Part shown: piece by piece, positions 1-26,041 of the stretch | Layout of the letters: every line of letters begins with the position of its first letter | Position numbering within the stretch: the stretch's first letter is position 1 | Source: Mastacembelus armatus | Lineage: Eukaryota; Chordata; Actinopteri; Synbranchiformes; Mastacembelidae | Length of the DNA stretch: 64,000 nucleotides | Direction: 5' to 3' | Assembly (NCBI RefSeq): GCF_900324485.2 | Contig: NC_046640.1 | Span: 18,786,217-18,850,216 of the forward strand | Notes under the pieces: model-generated | The model's database searches: none | Told to the model about the DNA's origin: nothing | What the model saw: only the letters and a program-made list of their open reading frames with translations | Translations under genes and position numbers: made by a program

Positions 1-395
1 ACTTCTCAAAGTTTAAATTAACTTCTCCTTCCTGAAAACCCATGTAAGAGAATCTTTGGAAAACATTTGGTATAAATGACACTACAAAATATGATTTACT
101 AAGCTTACTGTATGCTGTATTCCTGGGCAACAACAGACAAATCAAGCTGAGGGCATGGGGTTGTTGCATCAGTAAAACAAAGCTATCAAGTCAACTTTAA
201 GGAATCTTGTTCTGCCTGTATTGAATAAACAGCCAAATGTACTTTGTTATACATATAAAATCTGCATCATGCTTTCAATTCCAATGTTACACACACATCC
301 AGGTCAAATTAGTGTCTGAATTAACACCCACTCTAACCATCCTCACTAACAACTTAGCAACTTCCACAGATAAATGGATTGGGCAGAAACTGTAC

Positions 396-6630
<6,235 letters not shown>

Positions 6631-7480
6631 GCCTGCGAGAAACATTTTGGGTCAAAGGATGTTAGTGGAGATCAGAAATAAAAATTCAAAGAAACCTAAC
6701 TCAATTGAGAAGGCAGTGATGAAGAAGGCAATGAGACTGAACCATCAAAACAACACACTACTTAAGAGCTTGTTAGGACATGAAAGATGAGATGTTACCA
6801 TATCTATGAAACATTAGAACAACAAAGAAATAACTATTCAATCGACATTATTCCTTGTTGTGTCAGAGCACATGTGGAGATTGGTGCATCCACATACAAA
6901 CTGGCTATGGACGTCTTACTGCGTGTAACAGTCAAAACAAGCAAGTTACAGTACTTTCATCACTTGCAGTACAGAATACTACAAGTGGTTTCCTAAATCA
7001 AACAGCCTCTAATGGAGGAAAAGGCAGACTGGAGCCAGTTCAGAAAGAAACAGCAAAACTTGCATCTAATACAACAAACCAAGCTAAGCTGGTAAAAGTG
7101 GTTTGTTGTTTGGGTTGTAAAAAACCCCAAAACTTAAAAACATCCTTCCAGATTGCACATAAAGTAAGCTATTGAGAAAGAAACCAATATGGTCGTTGTC
7201 TGTGCTGCTCTATCATCGTCACTTAAAATACTTCAAGTAGCCGCGCAGCGTCTTCCCAAGTTGTCGATGCCTTTTCAGTTGCGGGCAGTCATGGCTGATG
7301 TTTATAACCCCACATGTTAATGGTGTACTTCCTATATATTAATCCCAGTATCGCAATAGTAAACTGTGTTAAGTAATTCCTCAAACTGCAGCAGCTGCGT
7401 TATTTTGCACCGAGCTAAAGCAGCATGCTAGCAAAAGCGAGTGTAAACACAGAACAACGTCGCGCCAAAGCTAATCTTAC

Positions 7481-7700
7481 CAGTGTCGCACTGATCTCTC
7501 TGTGAAATGTGACAAAGTAACTATCACTGGATTTTAATGCAATTACAGATACCTAAGCCTGGATAGTAACTTCACAACAGCCCCCAGATGACACTAGCTC
7601 CCGCCACTCGTCTTTAATTTGTGAGCTTTCACCGACGAAAGCGCGAAAAAAGTAGGGGTCTGTCGCTTAATAGGCCCAATAGTAAAGGAACGGACAATGA
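7481..7700 (-). promoter_or_regulatory. pold1: pold1 promoter and probable noncoding first exon
   Basis: On the minus strand a clean donor (GACACTG, then gtaagatt) ends at 7481, which fits a 5'UTR exon starting near 7560-7620. Just upstream at 7641-7649 is GCGCGAAAA, a match to the E2F half-site type TTTSGCGC. E2F control is known for S-phase replication genes, so this fits the job of pold1. No TATA box stands out. The start site itself is inferred, not seen. Confidence 0.5.
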
Positions 7701-7956
7701 CGACACGGACAACGCGGAAACTCAGCTGTAAAGAACCAGGAAGCTGAACGCGGCCCGGCAATACCTCCTGCTATAAAAAAAAACCGTGTGGTCCCTGCTA
7801 AATGACGTCAGACTTTACGCAGCAGAAAGGAGGGAAAACAGCGTCAATTATTTTTATACTAACAAGAACATTGTTTGCCCAGAATAAACCATTTTATAAT
7901 AAAATTTTATTTAATGTGTAAAATAATACGCACACCAACCTCCCCATAAAGCTAGG

Positions 7957-8041
<85 letters not shown>

Positions 8042-9100
8042 CAAGATTACAAGACAATCCAGTCACACAAAAAAGTGTGACTGGATGTGTAAAAGTGTAA
8101 CTATCAAAATAATGAGAAATAAATCATGAGAAAGTACAATTTCTGTCAGAGATTGTAGCAGACATCAGTTTTACAGCTGCAATAACATTAATACATTAAT
8201 CAACAGATAAATATCGTAATTATCAACTAATCATTTAGGTCATTTGTCAAACAAAATTATCAAACATTTGATAGTTCTGAGTCAATGAGAGAATGAGATT
8301 GTCCTTCATAACAGTAAATATTTGGGGATTTGGTCAGATAAAACAAGATATTTGATGAAATGATTGTTTATTTGGAAAGAAGTCTTCACAAGTGATTAAT
8401 CAGCTGAGAAAATAAACAGAAGATAAAGCAGCCAGAACCTCCAGCAACTTTTACAGCAAGACTTTACAAATGAAGGTACATGCTGGTGTCTAGATGTCAG
8501 TGAAATCAGTGTGTGTGTGTCTGTTACACAGAGTTGATTTTATCTGGAAACTGACAGTGCAGCCACTTGGCCCATGTGGTCAGCAGTGAATGACAGTGTA
8601 GTTAGACAAATAGGAGCCAGTGGAAAATAGAATTAAGGTTACTGCTATACATGATAAATCACAAAGATATATAGAGGGGTTGTGTTTCTTAATGTCACTG
8701 GTCACGTTGTATTCTCCAAACAATGTTCTCCGTGACCCTTTAAAGCCATTATAAATAACTCCTTTGCTCTTGTCCCTCCGGACAGAAAAAAAAGAATGAG
8801 TTGCCTCGTGTCGCACGGCTCCTCACCACTTTTGTATGGATGGAATAATAATGAACCGACAATGCAGCGCCCTTGAACCTCTGCTCAGCCAATTGCATCT
8901 CTCGTCTGAAGAAAACGCCCAGTTCCCTTCACGGTCAGTGCACGGGAGGAGGCAGAGAAGAGGCTGAGACCAGTAGGAGTAAAGCTCATGAATATTATGT
9001 AGACAGATACCCCGCCTTCGCGAACCCAACCTTCACCCTGCACCAAAAGACATGGTAGTTCTGTCAGTCAGTATGACAGTAAACGCATCACACCAATGTG
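7700..9100. other. pold1-gys1 intergenic region
   Basis: This is the gap between two divergent genes. It holds a long (TAGA)n microsatellite and AT-rich sequence. I see no exon with conserved coding character, and the short open frames near 8580-9030 have no recognisable product. Confidence 0.6.
7957..8041. repeat. (TAGA)n microsatellite
   Basis: About 21 uninterrupted copies of the tetranucleotide TAGA span some 85 bp. An array this pure and long is likely to vary in length between individuals. Confidence 0.97.
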
Positions 9101-9232
9101 GATCGCTGGCGTTTAAAGAAGGGTGCCGCCCCCTTTTCCTCCCTATCAGCTGTGTCCTTTTTTGGATTGACTGCGACAGCTGCAAATGTGTAGTTCATCG
9201 TAGTGAAGTTGGAACAAAATTGAAGGGTGAGT
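9100..9232 (+). promoter_or_regulatory. gys1: Probable gys1 noncoding first exon and promoter
   Basis: A donor-like sequence (AAGG, then gtgagtag) lies at about 9226, and the gys1 start codon at 11045 sits immediately after an acceptor-like tttacccag. Together these suggest a 5'UTR exon ending near 9226 and a first intron of about 1.8 kb. This is inferred from splice signals only; a second possible donor lies near 9446. Confidence 0.35.
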
Positions 9233-10437
9233 AGAAAATTGTGTTTTATTTTTCCCGAGTGAAAATAGGTTAATAGTTTCTCAACAGGAACGCGCAGTTG
9301 CGCATCACAGGCGTCCTTTGCGCGCTTCCGCAGCTGATTTGCAGTAGGTGCTTGATGTCACGTTCGCTTTTCAACTCGTGAGGAAACACAGGCGATTCAT
9401 CCCGCAGCATTCATACTCAGCGGACAGGTCTGCTGCTCGTTTTAAGGTACCGTTACCGCCTGTATTCTGTGGAAGAGCAGCCGCTTTCTGAGGTATTTGT
9501 GCAGTGAGTCCTCCATAGCCTGGTTACGGTTCTTGTCCTCTAATAGACCTGTAGGCCTGCCGGACAGTACTACTGTAAATATTGGAATTTCAAAGCTGAT
9601 AAGCATGATGTTTGTTATTGTCATTGTATGTGAGTGACGGTACCCCCATTTAAAAACATGCATAAAGTAGTGACATAAGTCGGTGAGTGTGTTCAAAAGG
9701 CCCGAGGGAATCCCAGGGGTTCCCTGAAGAATTGACCAGCACTGTCGTGTTTAATTTCAGGGTCTGCTATGGTTTCCTTTTTTATAGAATATATAATAAT
9801 AAAAGTTACTAGACAGGTGCCCTAATATAGAGTGTTTATGGTTCCACTCCTCTCAGTAATGACTATTCCTTATTGTTACCTCAGTTGCATAATGGATCTT
9901 CAGTGCTGGACAATGTCCGACTGTTTGTCCTCCAGACTATGCTCTCTATGACTTGCTCTCCAAAATATATTATGAAGGGGAACGTTGTGTTTTTACCTTG
10001 AATCTGAGTTTCAAGCAGGTGTGAACAGAATCTTGTGGCATCATGTTTAGTTTGAATACACCTGTGGTCAAATACACAAATTACACTAATGTGATATGTG
10101 GAAACTTGAAACCTCCAAAGCTGTTGTTCAAATGTTTACCTGATCTGTGCCCTTGTCCATGATTTCTTCCACCTCTGTATCCTCTCTCACACCTCTTGTT
10201 CAGATGGTTGCACCGTTTCTTTAGGCACATTGTTTTTGACTCTTACACTCAGTCAAGAGGAATGTATTCCTTTCTTAATTATACTTTGCAAATGTCTCCA
10301 CTGCTAATGTGAAGACTTTTTCTGTTGCAGTACCTGATCTCTTACAGCGCATTTCTGGTTTAGTAGACAGCAGTTTTGTAGGTTTTATGTAGGCTCATGC
10401 TGTCCTTTAATACATGGTGCATGTGTATGTTATGTAA

Positions 10438-10446
10438 ACAAACACA

Positions 10447-10481
<35 letters not shown>
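10438..10481. repeat. (CA)n microsatellite
   Basis: A CA dinucleotide tract of about 44 bp with one interruption (a T in catac near its start). Confidence 0.95.
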
Positions 10482-10555
10482 TGTGCATAGTGTTTTTCCT
10501 TGGGAACAGCCAAAGGTGGAGTTATTACGTTACCTGAAAAATTAAGAATATATTT

Positions 10556-10671
10556 GGGTGGCATGGTAGTGTGGTGGTTAGCACTGTTGCCTCACACCAA
10601 GAAGGTTCTGGGTTTGAATCTCATTTGACTCTGGGGCCTTTGTGTGTAGAGTTTGCAGAGGTCTCTCTGTC
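10556..10671 (+). mobile_element. Decayed tRNA-like SINE / LINE2-associated fish repeat
   Basis: The sequence runs GGGTGGCATGGTAGTGTGG, then GTTAGCACTGTTGCCTCAC, then GGTTCTGGGTTTGAATCTC. It matches the common fish element with a tRNA-like A box and a B box of type GGTTCGAATCC, here mutated. It then continues into the usual GTGTGGAGTTTGCA-like body. It is a fragment without a clear end repeat. The same family recurs in reverse near 43125-43181. Confidence 0.7.
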
Positions 10672-11044
10672 ATATGACTTCCATTTTGATCACCAGTGTT
10701 TTACCAACGAGAACAAGGATTGTCACAATTGTAAAAGAATTGAGAAATTTCTTTTTACGTCACAGCACTGTAGTGGCAGTTATGAAATAAGGCATGCGGT
10801 TGATGGATGACATAATCACTTCTTGTAGGTGTGTGAGGAAATGTTTGTCAAGAGAAAGTTAGGGGTTTACTTGGTACTGTTATAGAGAAATAACAAGCTA
10901 AATGTTTACAGTCAGGGTCCCACTAGTAAACTAATGTACTAAATATTTTTGTATCCTAAAGTTGATGTTATATGATTTAACTGGTGATTTACACAGTTGT
11001 AAAGTGGTCCTGCCCCAGCTCAGTGTGTTCTGTGTTTACCCAGC

Positions 11045-16317
<5,273 letters not shown>

Positions 16318-18279
16318 GACACACACACATACAGTACATGCTAAACCTCACTAGTGAAACATTATCTGTGAAAATCGTAATATAGTCATCCATGTACTCA
16401 CACGTTTTGTAAGTGGATGCAGTTTTGTGAATGCGAGTGCTAAATTTATTATCAGCATGTTGTGAAAATTTCAAAACTGTCAGTGTCTTCCCAACCTGTG
16501 CTTACCTCAGAATTTTTAAAGATATTTCAGTTCAACATGTTTCGGTATTCTTTGTTACACCAGCAGTGCTATCAGTGATCTCTGTGGAGAAAATGCAGCA
16601 GCTAAAAAAGAATAAGCAACAGCCCAACATGGAAAGAAAATACAAAAAACTGCTGGATTTTATAAGGTACTAACACTGGATAATGTATGCCTAAGGCATT
16701 AAAAATAACAGAGGATTGTTTTGAATCTCTGGAGGGTTTTTATACTTGAGTCAGATTGGTTAGAGCAGGAAAAATCACATAACCCACACCTTTACCTACT
16801 TGTCGTCATTGCACATTGAAAGCAGGGAAAGTTATTCTTCAGACATAAAGAGACCCATGTAAAAGTGCTGTGAGTAGCCACAATGAGTGCATGTTCTTTT
16901 TATCTTTGTTTTCCTTGAATGTGTAATATTGATGCAGCGCTTTAAACTCAACTCTCCACCAAACTGTAGCAATTCTTCTGTCTTTCAAATGCCTTGTTTA
17001 CTGCAAAACTCCAAGAGTGGAAATAAAATGTAAACACACACACACATACAGTAGCACTTAATGTGAACAGGATCAAGTGTGTGTTTTTGTTTTGTTCCTG
17101 CCTTATTATATCACAGCCTCAGCGGCGATCATCAACCTCACACTCCTGTTTCTGTTTGTGTGTTATTCCTGGGTTTGCCTGTATCAGCAAGTATTTATTT
17201 GTGAAAGAAACAGAAATGAGACAAAGGGCAAAAATGGGCTGTGCTTAGATGGCAGCCTTTCCTTCAGGTGAAAGACAAAAGAGAAATGGCTGTAAAATGA
17301 GCTTAAGTACGTCTTGACTGTAATGGAAGAAGGAGAGGGGGTTTACTAGGTGTATACTCACACTCCTTGTAAAAGTTTTATCAATTGTTTCAATCTTGCA
17401 CTAGATGAAGCTATAATAAAGTTTAAATATATATACTGTATGTACTAGTGTTTTAACAATTCACCCTTCTGTTTATTTGGTTTATTGGAACACAGATATC
17501 CAGAATATATGTGCTTTCAAATTCTGTTTATCAACCATGAACCATTTCATTTGCCTGGACTTTTCCAGTGGATTCTCCTCCTGTGTTGTAGGCAATGGTC
17601 CAAAGTCCTCACATGCTTCAGCACAAGTAAACCCGGCCCCCATGTCCTTTGCACACTGAGCAAAAAGAAAACGTTAGGGTTAAATCATTGGTTGCATATT
17701 TTTGTCTTTCGATGTGATATGTTTATTATTTCATTGTTTCCAATAGACTCTCTCCAGTAGACCGTGGTAGACAGTAACTTCAAGGTCAAGTACTGTATTG
17801 TAAGTACACTATTGGATAAGTGTACTTTGAGTATGCCAATTTATGCTACAGTACTTTCTATTGTATTTATTTGAAATTTGCAGTTACTTTTGTTAAAGGT
17901 CTTTTGACCACTAATAAAAAGTAGGACTTAGTTATTGGAATTGGTAGCAGTTTGACCAAAAAGCCATTTGACCTCAACTTCCCAGATTCTTTCAGTTACA
18001 AAATGTTTTTTTTATGGGCCTTAGGAGGAGGGGCCAACCGCTTTTGGGAGCCACTGGACTAAAACGCTTATCTGTATATATAAAATGATCTCCATCCACT
18101 AAATGCTATTAATGCTTGATAAATTACATAAGTCAATTTCGTCCACCACTTCTAGAGGATGGTTGGCAGCAAAATATATTGTTTCACTGATTGCATCTAA
18201 GCAACACTGGCAAATCATTTCATTGAAGTTTGCACTAATTTATTCCAACCCTACCAGCTTTGAAACAGTGACTGACTTG
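16318..18279. other. gys1 3'UTR and convergent gap to aspdh
   Basis: Downstream of the gys1 stop there are poly(A) signals AATAAA at 17022-17027 and 17415-17420, so the 3'UTR is probably 0.7-1.1 kb. The aspdh transcript approaches from the other side, with a TTTATT (minus-strand AATAAA) at 18239-18244, about 40 bp past its stop. No other gene is visible. Confidence 0.6.
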
Positions 18280-20311
<2,032 letters not shown>

Positions 20312-20417
20312 GACCTATGGACAGAAAGAAAACATGCTAATAAAATCCCACAACTTTGATTTGCAACTTAACAACACACTCATGTCTGTTGACCTTTTTA
20401 AAAATACTCTCCTCACC

Positions 20418-21422
20418 TGATAATCCCAATCTGAAGAACAACCACCGCACAATACCAGGAATCATAGGCAGGCATGGTACAAAGTTTGATTCATAGAGGA
20501 CATGGTTAATTATTATCAGCTCTTCAGTCTGTGACATTACTACACTTCAGGCTCCTCCTATACACATTTGCACAAATTCAGCCTCAGATGCATGAAGATT
20601 TTTTTAGTCCAACAAACATAAGCCTTTTAACAAATGAGACATTGATTGAGTCTTAAATTACATCAGTCAACATGGTTACATTTCTTTCATCTACAAAAAT
20701 GTAAACACTGACAGGTCTGTTGTTGCACAGTATGTTTTAGTTTGATTTAGCATGGCTTTTGCCTTTATGTAGAGCTTTGGAGCAATGTGGCCATCTAGTG
20801 AACACCAGCAGTGCAATGTGAAGTCCTGTCTTTGTTAGGATGACCCTTTAATCAGAGCACATACACTTGAGATATGTATTATTTATTACCATTTGTTAGG
20901 CAATAGCCCAGTCATGTACAAGCAGCAGAATTTTTGCTTTCACATTAAACAGTTTAAGCTTTCAAAAGTAGACTAGTTGGTGTCCCCAGACTTGACAGTG
21001 ACTATCATAAGACATTATATGTCTTATGATAGTCACTGTCAAGAGATATGGAGTAAGAAAACAACTTTTATCATATAAGAAAGTTTACAGTTCACACAGT
21101 GTCTAGTTCAACTTCAACCTTCATGCGTTTTTGTAATTATTGCGCCTGGAGATGTCAAAGGTCACCTGTTTGTCAATGAGAACACTGATTATCAGAGAAC
21201 TACCAGACATCAAAGATCATTCCAAAGTTCATTGCTGTGAACACCTACAGGCTGAGAGACATGGCAGAGATCTGAGACGAGAGGAACAAGAGAGCAAGAG
21301 GGTTTAGTGTTGGTTTCCATGAGAAACAACTGTAAAAGCAGAAGAAAATACAAGGTTCCTAACAACACAGGTTTATCCAGCTGTGACAGCTGTGGAAGCC
21401 CACGCCAGTGCTGACTGAGAAG
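20418..21422. other. aspdh-tmem86b intergenic region with aspdh 5'UTR exon
   Basis: A minus-strand donor (GGATTATCAG, then gtgagg) at 20418 suggests an aspdh 5'UTR exon reaching to about 20540. The rest is noncoding apart from the perfect inverted repeat at 20991-21043. I see no conserved open frame. Confidence 0.5.
20991..21043. repeat. Perfect 25-bp inverted repeat with 3-nt centre
   Basis: Left arm 20991-21015 is the exact reverse complement of right arm 21019-21043, with the spacer TAT at 21016-21018. As DNA it could extrude a cruciform; as RNA it would form an unbroken 25-bp hairpin with a tight loop. The flanking bases do not pair further. Nothing nearby identifies it as part of a known transposon. 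Confidence 0.97.
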
Positions 21423-22585
21423 ATGGACATCCTTGAGACAGATGCATATGACAGACGACAGAGAAGAAATACGGTACCAAAAAAAACCCACTCAATTTTA
21501 TTTACAATACTTATATGTTACTGCTTGCCTTTCACCCAAAGAGAGCTGGGATAGGCTCCAGCAGATCCCGTGACCCTGGTTAAGGAATAAGCGGGTATAG
21601 ATAGTGGATGGATGGATATATGTTACTGTAAATTTTTCATGTGGTTTCAGTTTATTTTTAAAAATTAATGTTGAAACAAAATGTGTCAACCTGTGCTTTC
21701 TGTTCCTCCCTCTGTCAGTCCTATATGCTGCTTTTCTTTCTCTTGCCTTTCTTCTTTTCCACAGCTGTGTACTTCTACCTGTGGACTCCTGATTCTCCTG
21801 CGTCCATCACGTCTGCAGGTGTCAAATCAGCACCAGCACTGCTATTAGCTGCAGTAGTACTGAGTTGGAATGGAGGTCAAAGTATCTTGGGAGTGGTGGG
21901 AGGATTGATCTTCTCTGCTATTGGTGACTGCTGTCTGATATGGCCTGAGCTTTTCCTTCATGGTAAGACTTGTTTGTACAGTAGAGAAATACTGAGAACC
22001 ATTTTATGGATGCAAATTAAACTACAGGTAGGATTTTTTGTCCATCTACAGTCACTAGTGAAATACTAGTGACTAGTGCTATACTTAATTTAATTAAATC
22101 ATATATTATCGCTCATCTCACACACTTTTTCAGGCATGGCTGCATTTGCTGTGGCTCATCTGCTGTACTCACTCACCTTCCTCTCCAGTCGTTATACACC
22201 ATATTCCTCTTCCTCCTGGGCTCGTTTCCTATATGTGATCCTGGTCATTGTGGGAGGCGGTAGCTACATCTACATCTATCCATTCCTGCAGAAGGCACCA
22301 GACTCAGATCAACTAACTCCAGCTGTGGCGGTTTACACTGCTTTAATTACTGTAATGGCGATTTTAGCTATTAGAACCCACCACACAGCAACACTTTTAG
22401 GAGGTTTGACCTTTATGGTGTCTGACCTCTCATTGGCTCTGCAGGTTTTCAAGGTGATGGCACCAACAAAACATGGTAACACTATTGTCATGGTGACATA
22501 TTATTTGGCACAGTTACTCATCGCTGTAGGTGATATACAAGCAGTGGAGAACAGAGATGACTTTGCAAAATGGAAGAGATCATAA
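21423..22585 (+). CDS. tmem86b: Lysoplasmalogenase (TMEM86 / YhhN family)
   Basis: Multi-pass membrane enzyme that splits the vinyl-ether bond of lysoplasmalogens, giving an aldehyde and a glycerophospho-base. Exons: 21423-21473, 21719-21962, 22134-22585. Total 747 nt, 248 residues (human TMEM86B 226, TMEM86A 240). Start MDILETDAYDRRQRRNT has a good Kozak context (A at -3, G at +4). The rest is a run of about eight hydrophobic segments. The two family aspartates are visible in SAIGDCCLIW and VSDLSLALQ, and a late YYLAQLLIAVGDI matches the YYVAQ segment of the family. The B rather than A paralogue is chosen by position: human TMEM86B and HSPBP1 are close neighbours, and hspbp1 lies next door here. 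A LINE2 tail sits in the 245-bp first intron. The likely poly(A) signal is AATAAA at 22640-22645. Confidence 0.88.
21523..21618 (+). mobile_element. LINE2-type 3' tail fragment
   Basis: The core GCTGGGATAGGCTCCAGCA, followed by CCCGTGACCCTGGTTAAGGA, ATAAGCGGGTATAGATAG and a (GGAT)n end, is the widespread fish L2 3'-end signature. Only the tail is present, a typical 5'-truncated insertion. It lies in intron 1 of tmem86b, in the sense orientation. Confidence 0.88.
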
Positions 22586-23444
22586 ACAAAATCTTTGTGG
22601 CATCCCTGCAGCCTTAAGTATCTTCCTCACATTTATTTCAATAAAATTTAAATACTGCCAAAGAACACATCCTGTAGGTTTTGGAAATCTTTTACGGACC
22701 CCACCATATAAAGCAAAAGAGGAAGGTAAACACAACACCAGTTCTTCTGCTGATCTGCATGTAATAGAAAAGATGGTGCAAAATAGCATCATGCAAGACA
22801 AGACACCTTTTTCCAAGGTCTATTTCCAGAATAATAAATAATCATAATATTTTAAAAAATATGTCTGACTTATAGAAACTTAATATTTTATGTAACATCT
22901 GTATTCTGTGACAAAATATTTTAATCAGTAATTTTCTGCAACATCCATGTTTCACTGTAAGTTGTACATACATATGGTGGTAATGTTTTCTTGTGAGCTG
23001 GTCATTATATGTACAAAAATACTCCCATTAATAATAAATAAATAAATATAGTGTAAAGCTGATGCCTGCACTTCTGTGTCATCTTTTAAGAACTAACCTA
23101 TGAAAAAAAAAGACAATTCTTTACAAACACTAGACTTAAATTAAAAGTTAAATGTACTTGCAAATCAATTTATTGTGGGGTTAAATAAACTAAACAGAAA
23201 ACATCTGACTAGCTCTGACAGTGATGTTTGGTAAAACATTTGAGATATGTAGATCTAAAAGCACTGGGCTGAAATAACAGTTGGAAAAAGTATTTTATAC
23301 ATTAAAGTTATTTACACAATAAAATCCAGCTCCTGGATTACATGCAGAATATAGACAGCTGTCATAACAGACAAAAATGTTGCTTAACATCCATGATCGT
23401 GAATGTTCTGTTATACCTTTACAACATCTGTGATAAATAATACT
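22586..23444. other. Convergent 3'UTRs of tmem86b and hspbp1
   Basis: AT-rich noncoding sequence. AATAAA for tmem86b lies at 22640-22645, with further copies near 22830 and 23030-23045. A minus-strand AATAAA (TTTATT at 23169-23174) is a candidate for hspbp1. No other gene is seen. Confidence 0.6.
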
Positions 23445-26041
23445 TCAGCGATCCATCACACTGTCATCTGACTGTTGGCTACGGAAACACAAAACCCTCA
23501 GACGCTCACAGAAGTCGAGCTCTTCCTGTTAGAAAAATAGATATGATTTTATAAGATGCTTAGTAGAAAAGGACTAAGCCAAGCCATAAGATACAACCAA
23601 TAATTCCATTTTGTTTACATTTTAAAATACAGTATATACACTTTGGCAGCTAGTCAGGACTTGGAAATGTATACCATAAAAGGTCTAGTTAGTTTTTGTT
23701 TAGACAATGCTGTTTCCAATGGACTAGATTTTGCAATTATGCGATAGTTCATTTGTACATTAGATAAGAAAAAAAAAATTACCTGACTTTCTTCTTTTCC
23801 CTGGAGCTCTTTGGCTCGCTGTCTAAGTAACTCCTCCAGGCGCAGATCAGGATTCACGCAGTCATTGAGCCCCTGATGACAGTTTTCCACCAGACTACAC
23901 AGACACAAAACAGAAAAGACAATAATTGCTACCATGAACTAATGTAAACTAACATTCTGCTGTGAAGGCTGGAGGCAGCAAAGTCCAGGGCGGGTCTTAC
24001 CAACAAAGGGCACCAAGCACATGTTCATGGAAAGGTGAGTGTGGCGTGCGGAGAACAGATACAAGCTGCTGGACCATACCCATAGAGACAACTGTATCTG
24101 CAGGAAACAGAAAATAGGAATATGATACCAGACCCAGTATGACTCAGTATGACTCACAGCTACAGTGGCAGTTCAGGAGGAAGCAAAGTAACACTGTCGA
24201 TGCATTGTCAGAGTGTAAGAACATCACTCTGTCCCAGAAGATTTCATCATCAGAGTTTGATCAAATAGTAGCACACAACTGGTGTATGACAAGTCACCAA
24301 AGTCAAACTAGACGCTAGCTTTAAACAAGTAATTTTCTAATAAGGGGAGAGGGAGCAGCACTTGTTTATAAAAAAATAAATAAATAAAAAAAAAAATAAA
24401 TAAAAAAAGGTTCACTATACACCTTGGGCATTATTAGTAAAATTGAATACTGGGAACATCCACAGCAGTTCACACACATTTTAAACACACTTTTGACATT
24501 TTGATCACACGGTGGTAATCCAAGAATGGCTACTGTATGGAGTTTCTGCAGCAGGTTAAGGTGAACCAAGGTGGCGTGAGTCTCAGTCATTTCTACCTTT
24601 TTGTTCAGGATGTGATGTCAGCAGGTTGAGGAGAAGAAAAGCTGACTTGGTCCTGAGCTTCTCATTCTCTGACTGCATGCCACGCATTAGAACGGAGAAG
24701 CCATCGTGCGACAGGAACACCTGGAGTCCTGCCTCCTGCTCTCGGACTAGACCTGAAGTCACATTAGGATACAGTTACAGTTCTATTTTCAGGTTCAGTG
24801 TACACTGAACATCCACAGTCATGAACACAGAAAGCACTTCAGTCTAGTCTAAAGGTTAAACAGCTGTGTGCCAGTGTTCTTAGGTACTCACATGAGACAG
24901 CGTAAAGGGCTTTTACTCTGACGGTAGAGTGGGGATCTGAGTCTGTAAGCTGGAGCAGTTTTGGCAGCGCCCCAATGTCAAGCAAGTGGACCTGCACCTC
25001 TGGCATGTTCTGAGCACAGTTAGCAATAAGATCAGCAGCACGCCACCTTAGCCCACTTTGGGAATGACACAGATACTGGGAGACAACCAACTCTAGTCCA
25101 CCCAGAATCATCAGGTCTGAAGCAGAGAAAGACAGGACACAGTCAGGAAAACAATTCGCTTTCAAAATATCCATCTAGCGTCTCAGAGTTAAGCATGAAT
25201 TTACAAACTGCTTAGAGAATATCATCACATTTAATACAAACCTCTAGCATTGTCAAGGTTCGCACACAACTCTGACAGCATCTCAAAGGCTGATTCCTGT
25301 TCATCTTCATCATCTTCACCCATCTCCTCCTCTCCTCCTGTCTCCCTCTCACTGATTCCCTCTTTGCGTAGGACAGCCAGGCACTGCTTCATCTGCTCCA
25401 CTTCATCCATCTGCCCTTTGCAGATTTCTGAAAGAGCTTCTCTCAGCCATGTTTTCCTCTGGAACAAAGAAAGAACATGAGAATACTTGACAGAGGAATG
25501 CAACTAATTATTTGAGTGTTTGTGTTATTCATTATTATTTTCACTATAAACTATCTGAAAACTGGTGCCTTTTACAGTTTGCCATCACGGACATTGCCAT
25601 ATTCAAACCACAGGGCTTCAAAAGAAAACAACAAAGTTTCACAATGGAAACCAGATTCTTTTGACACTCCTTCTTAAACGTGTTGAAAGGACTAATAACT
25701 TATCAAAGTACAAGCTGATTAATTTTCTGTCAGTAGTCTAACCACACAAGCACATTATTTCAGCTCTATTCCTGACCACATACAACAGGAGTTATTCCAT
25801 TAGAAATATATAAATATAGTCTATTGAATTCTTCTTATCGGATAGTTATTACTTTCTGACACGTGTGCATTCATGGTATCTGCCCAAAGCCTTCTCAGAT
25901 TTGAAATGAATGACAGGCACTTACCTCCTCGGACATGGGTTCAACAGGGGCAGGACCCTCAGCAGCTGACCCGGCCTCTACCGCCAGCTGCAGGACCCCC
26001 TGAAGGTTTTGGGGATACCTCCTCTGTCTGTCTTCTGCCAT
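23445..26041 (-). CDS. hspbp1: Hsp70-binding protein 1 (nucleotide-exchange factor)
   Basis: Cytosolic armadillo-repeat co-chaperone of the Fes1/HspBP1 class. It binds the Hsp70 ATPase domain, promotes nucleotide release and inhibits CHIP-type ubiquitination in mammals. Exons in transcript order: 26041-25925, 25458-25242, 25116-24892, 24752-24597, 24097-24001, 23894-23783, 23525-23445. Total 1005 nt, 334 residues (human 359). Start MAEDRQRRYPQNLQGVLQLA corresponds to human RPPRNLQGLLQMA, so the Gly/Ser-rich human N-terminus is missing. Diagnostic blocks: EPMSEE, GLRWRAADLI, STVRVKALYAVSCLVREQEA, KSAFLLLNLL, PFHEHVLGALC, and the acidic end SDDSVMDR. An insertion of acidic residues (GEEEMGEDDEDEQES) lies in the second exon. 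A 5'UTR exon probably ends at 26327. It shares a short upstream region with tufm. Confidence 0.96.
24368..24408. repeat. A-rich (TAAA)n low-complexity tract
   Basis: A run of A and TAAA units in an intron of hspbp1. Confidence 0.9.

Larger units (their letters stand above)
9233..11044. other. Probable first intron of gys1 (noncoding)
   Basis: No supported exon is seen between the putative 5'UTR exon and the coding start. The stretch contains a (CA)n tract and a decayed tRNA-like SINE. Confidence 0.4.

Noticed and set aside
10556-10671. tRNA gene suggested by A- and B-box-like motifs
   Set aside because: It cannot fold as a full cloverleaf from what I see and matches a dispersed fish SINE/L2-associated repeat instead.
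22051-22073. Small inverted repeat (9-bp arms, 5-nt loop) in tmem86b intron 2
   Set aside because: Too short to stand out from chance in AT-rich intronic DNA.
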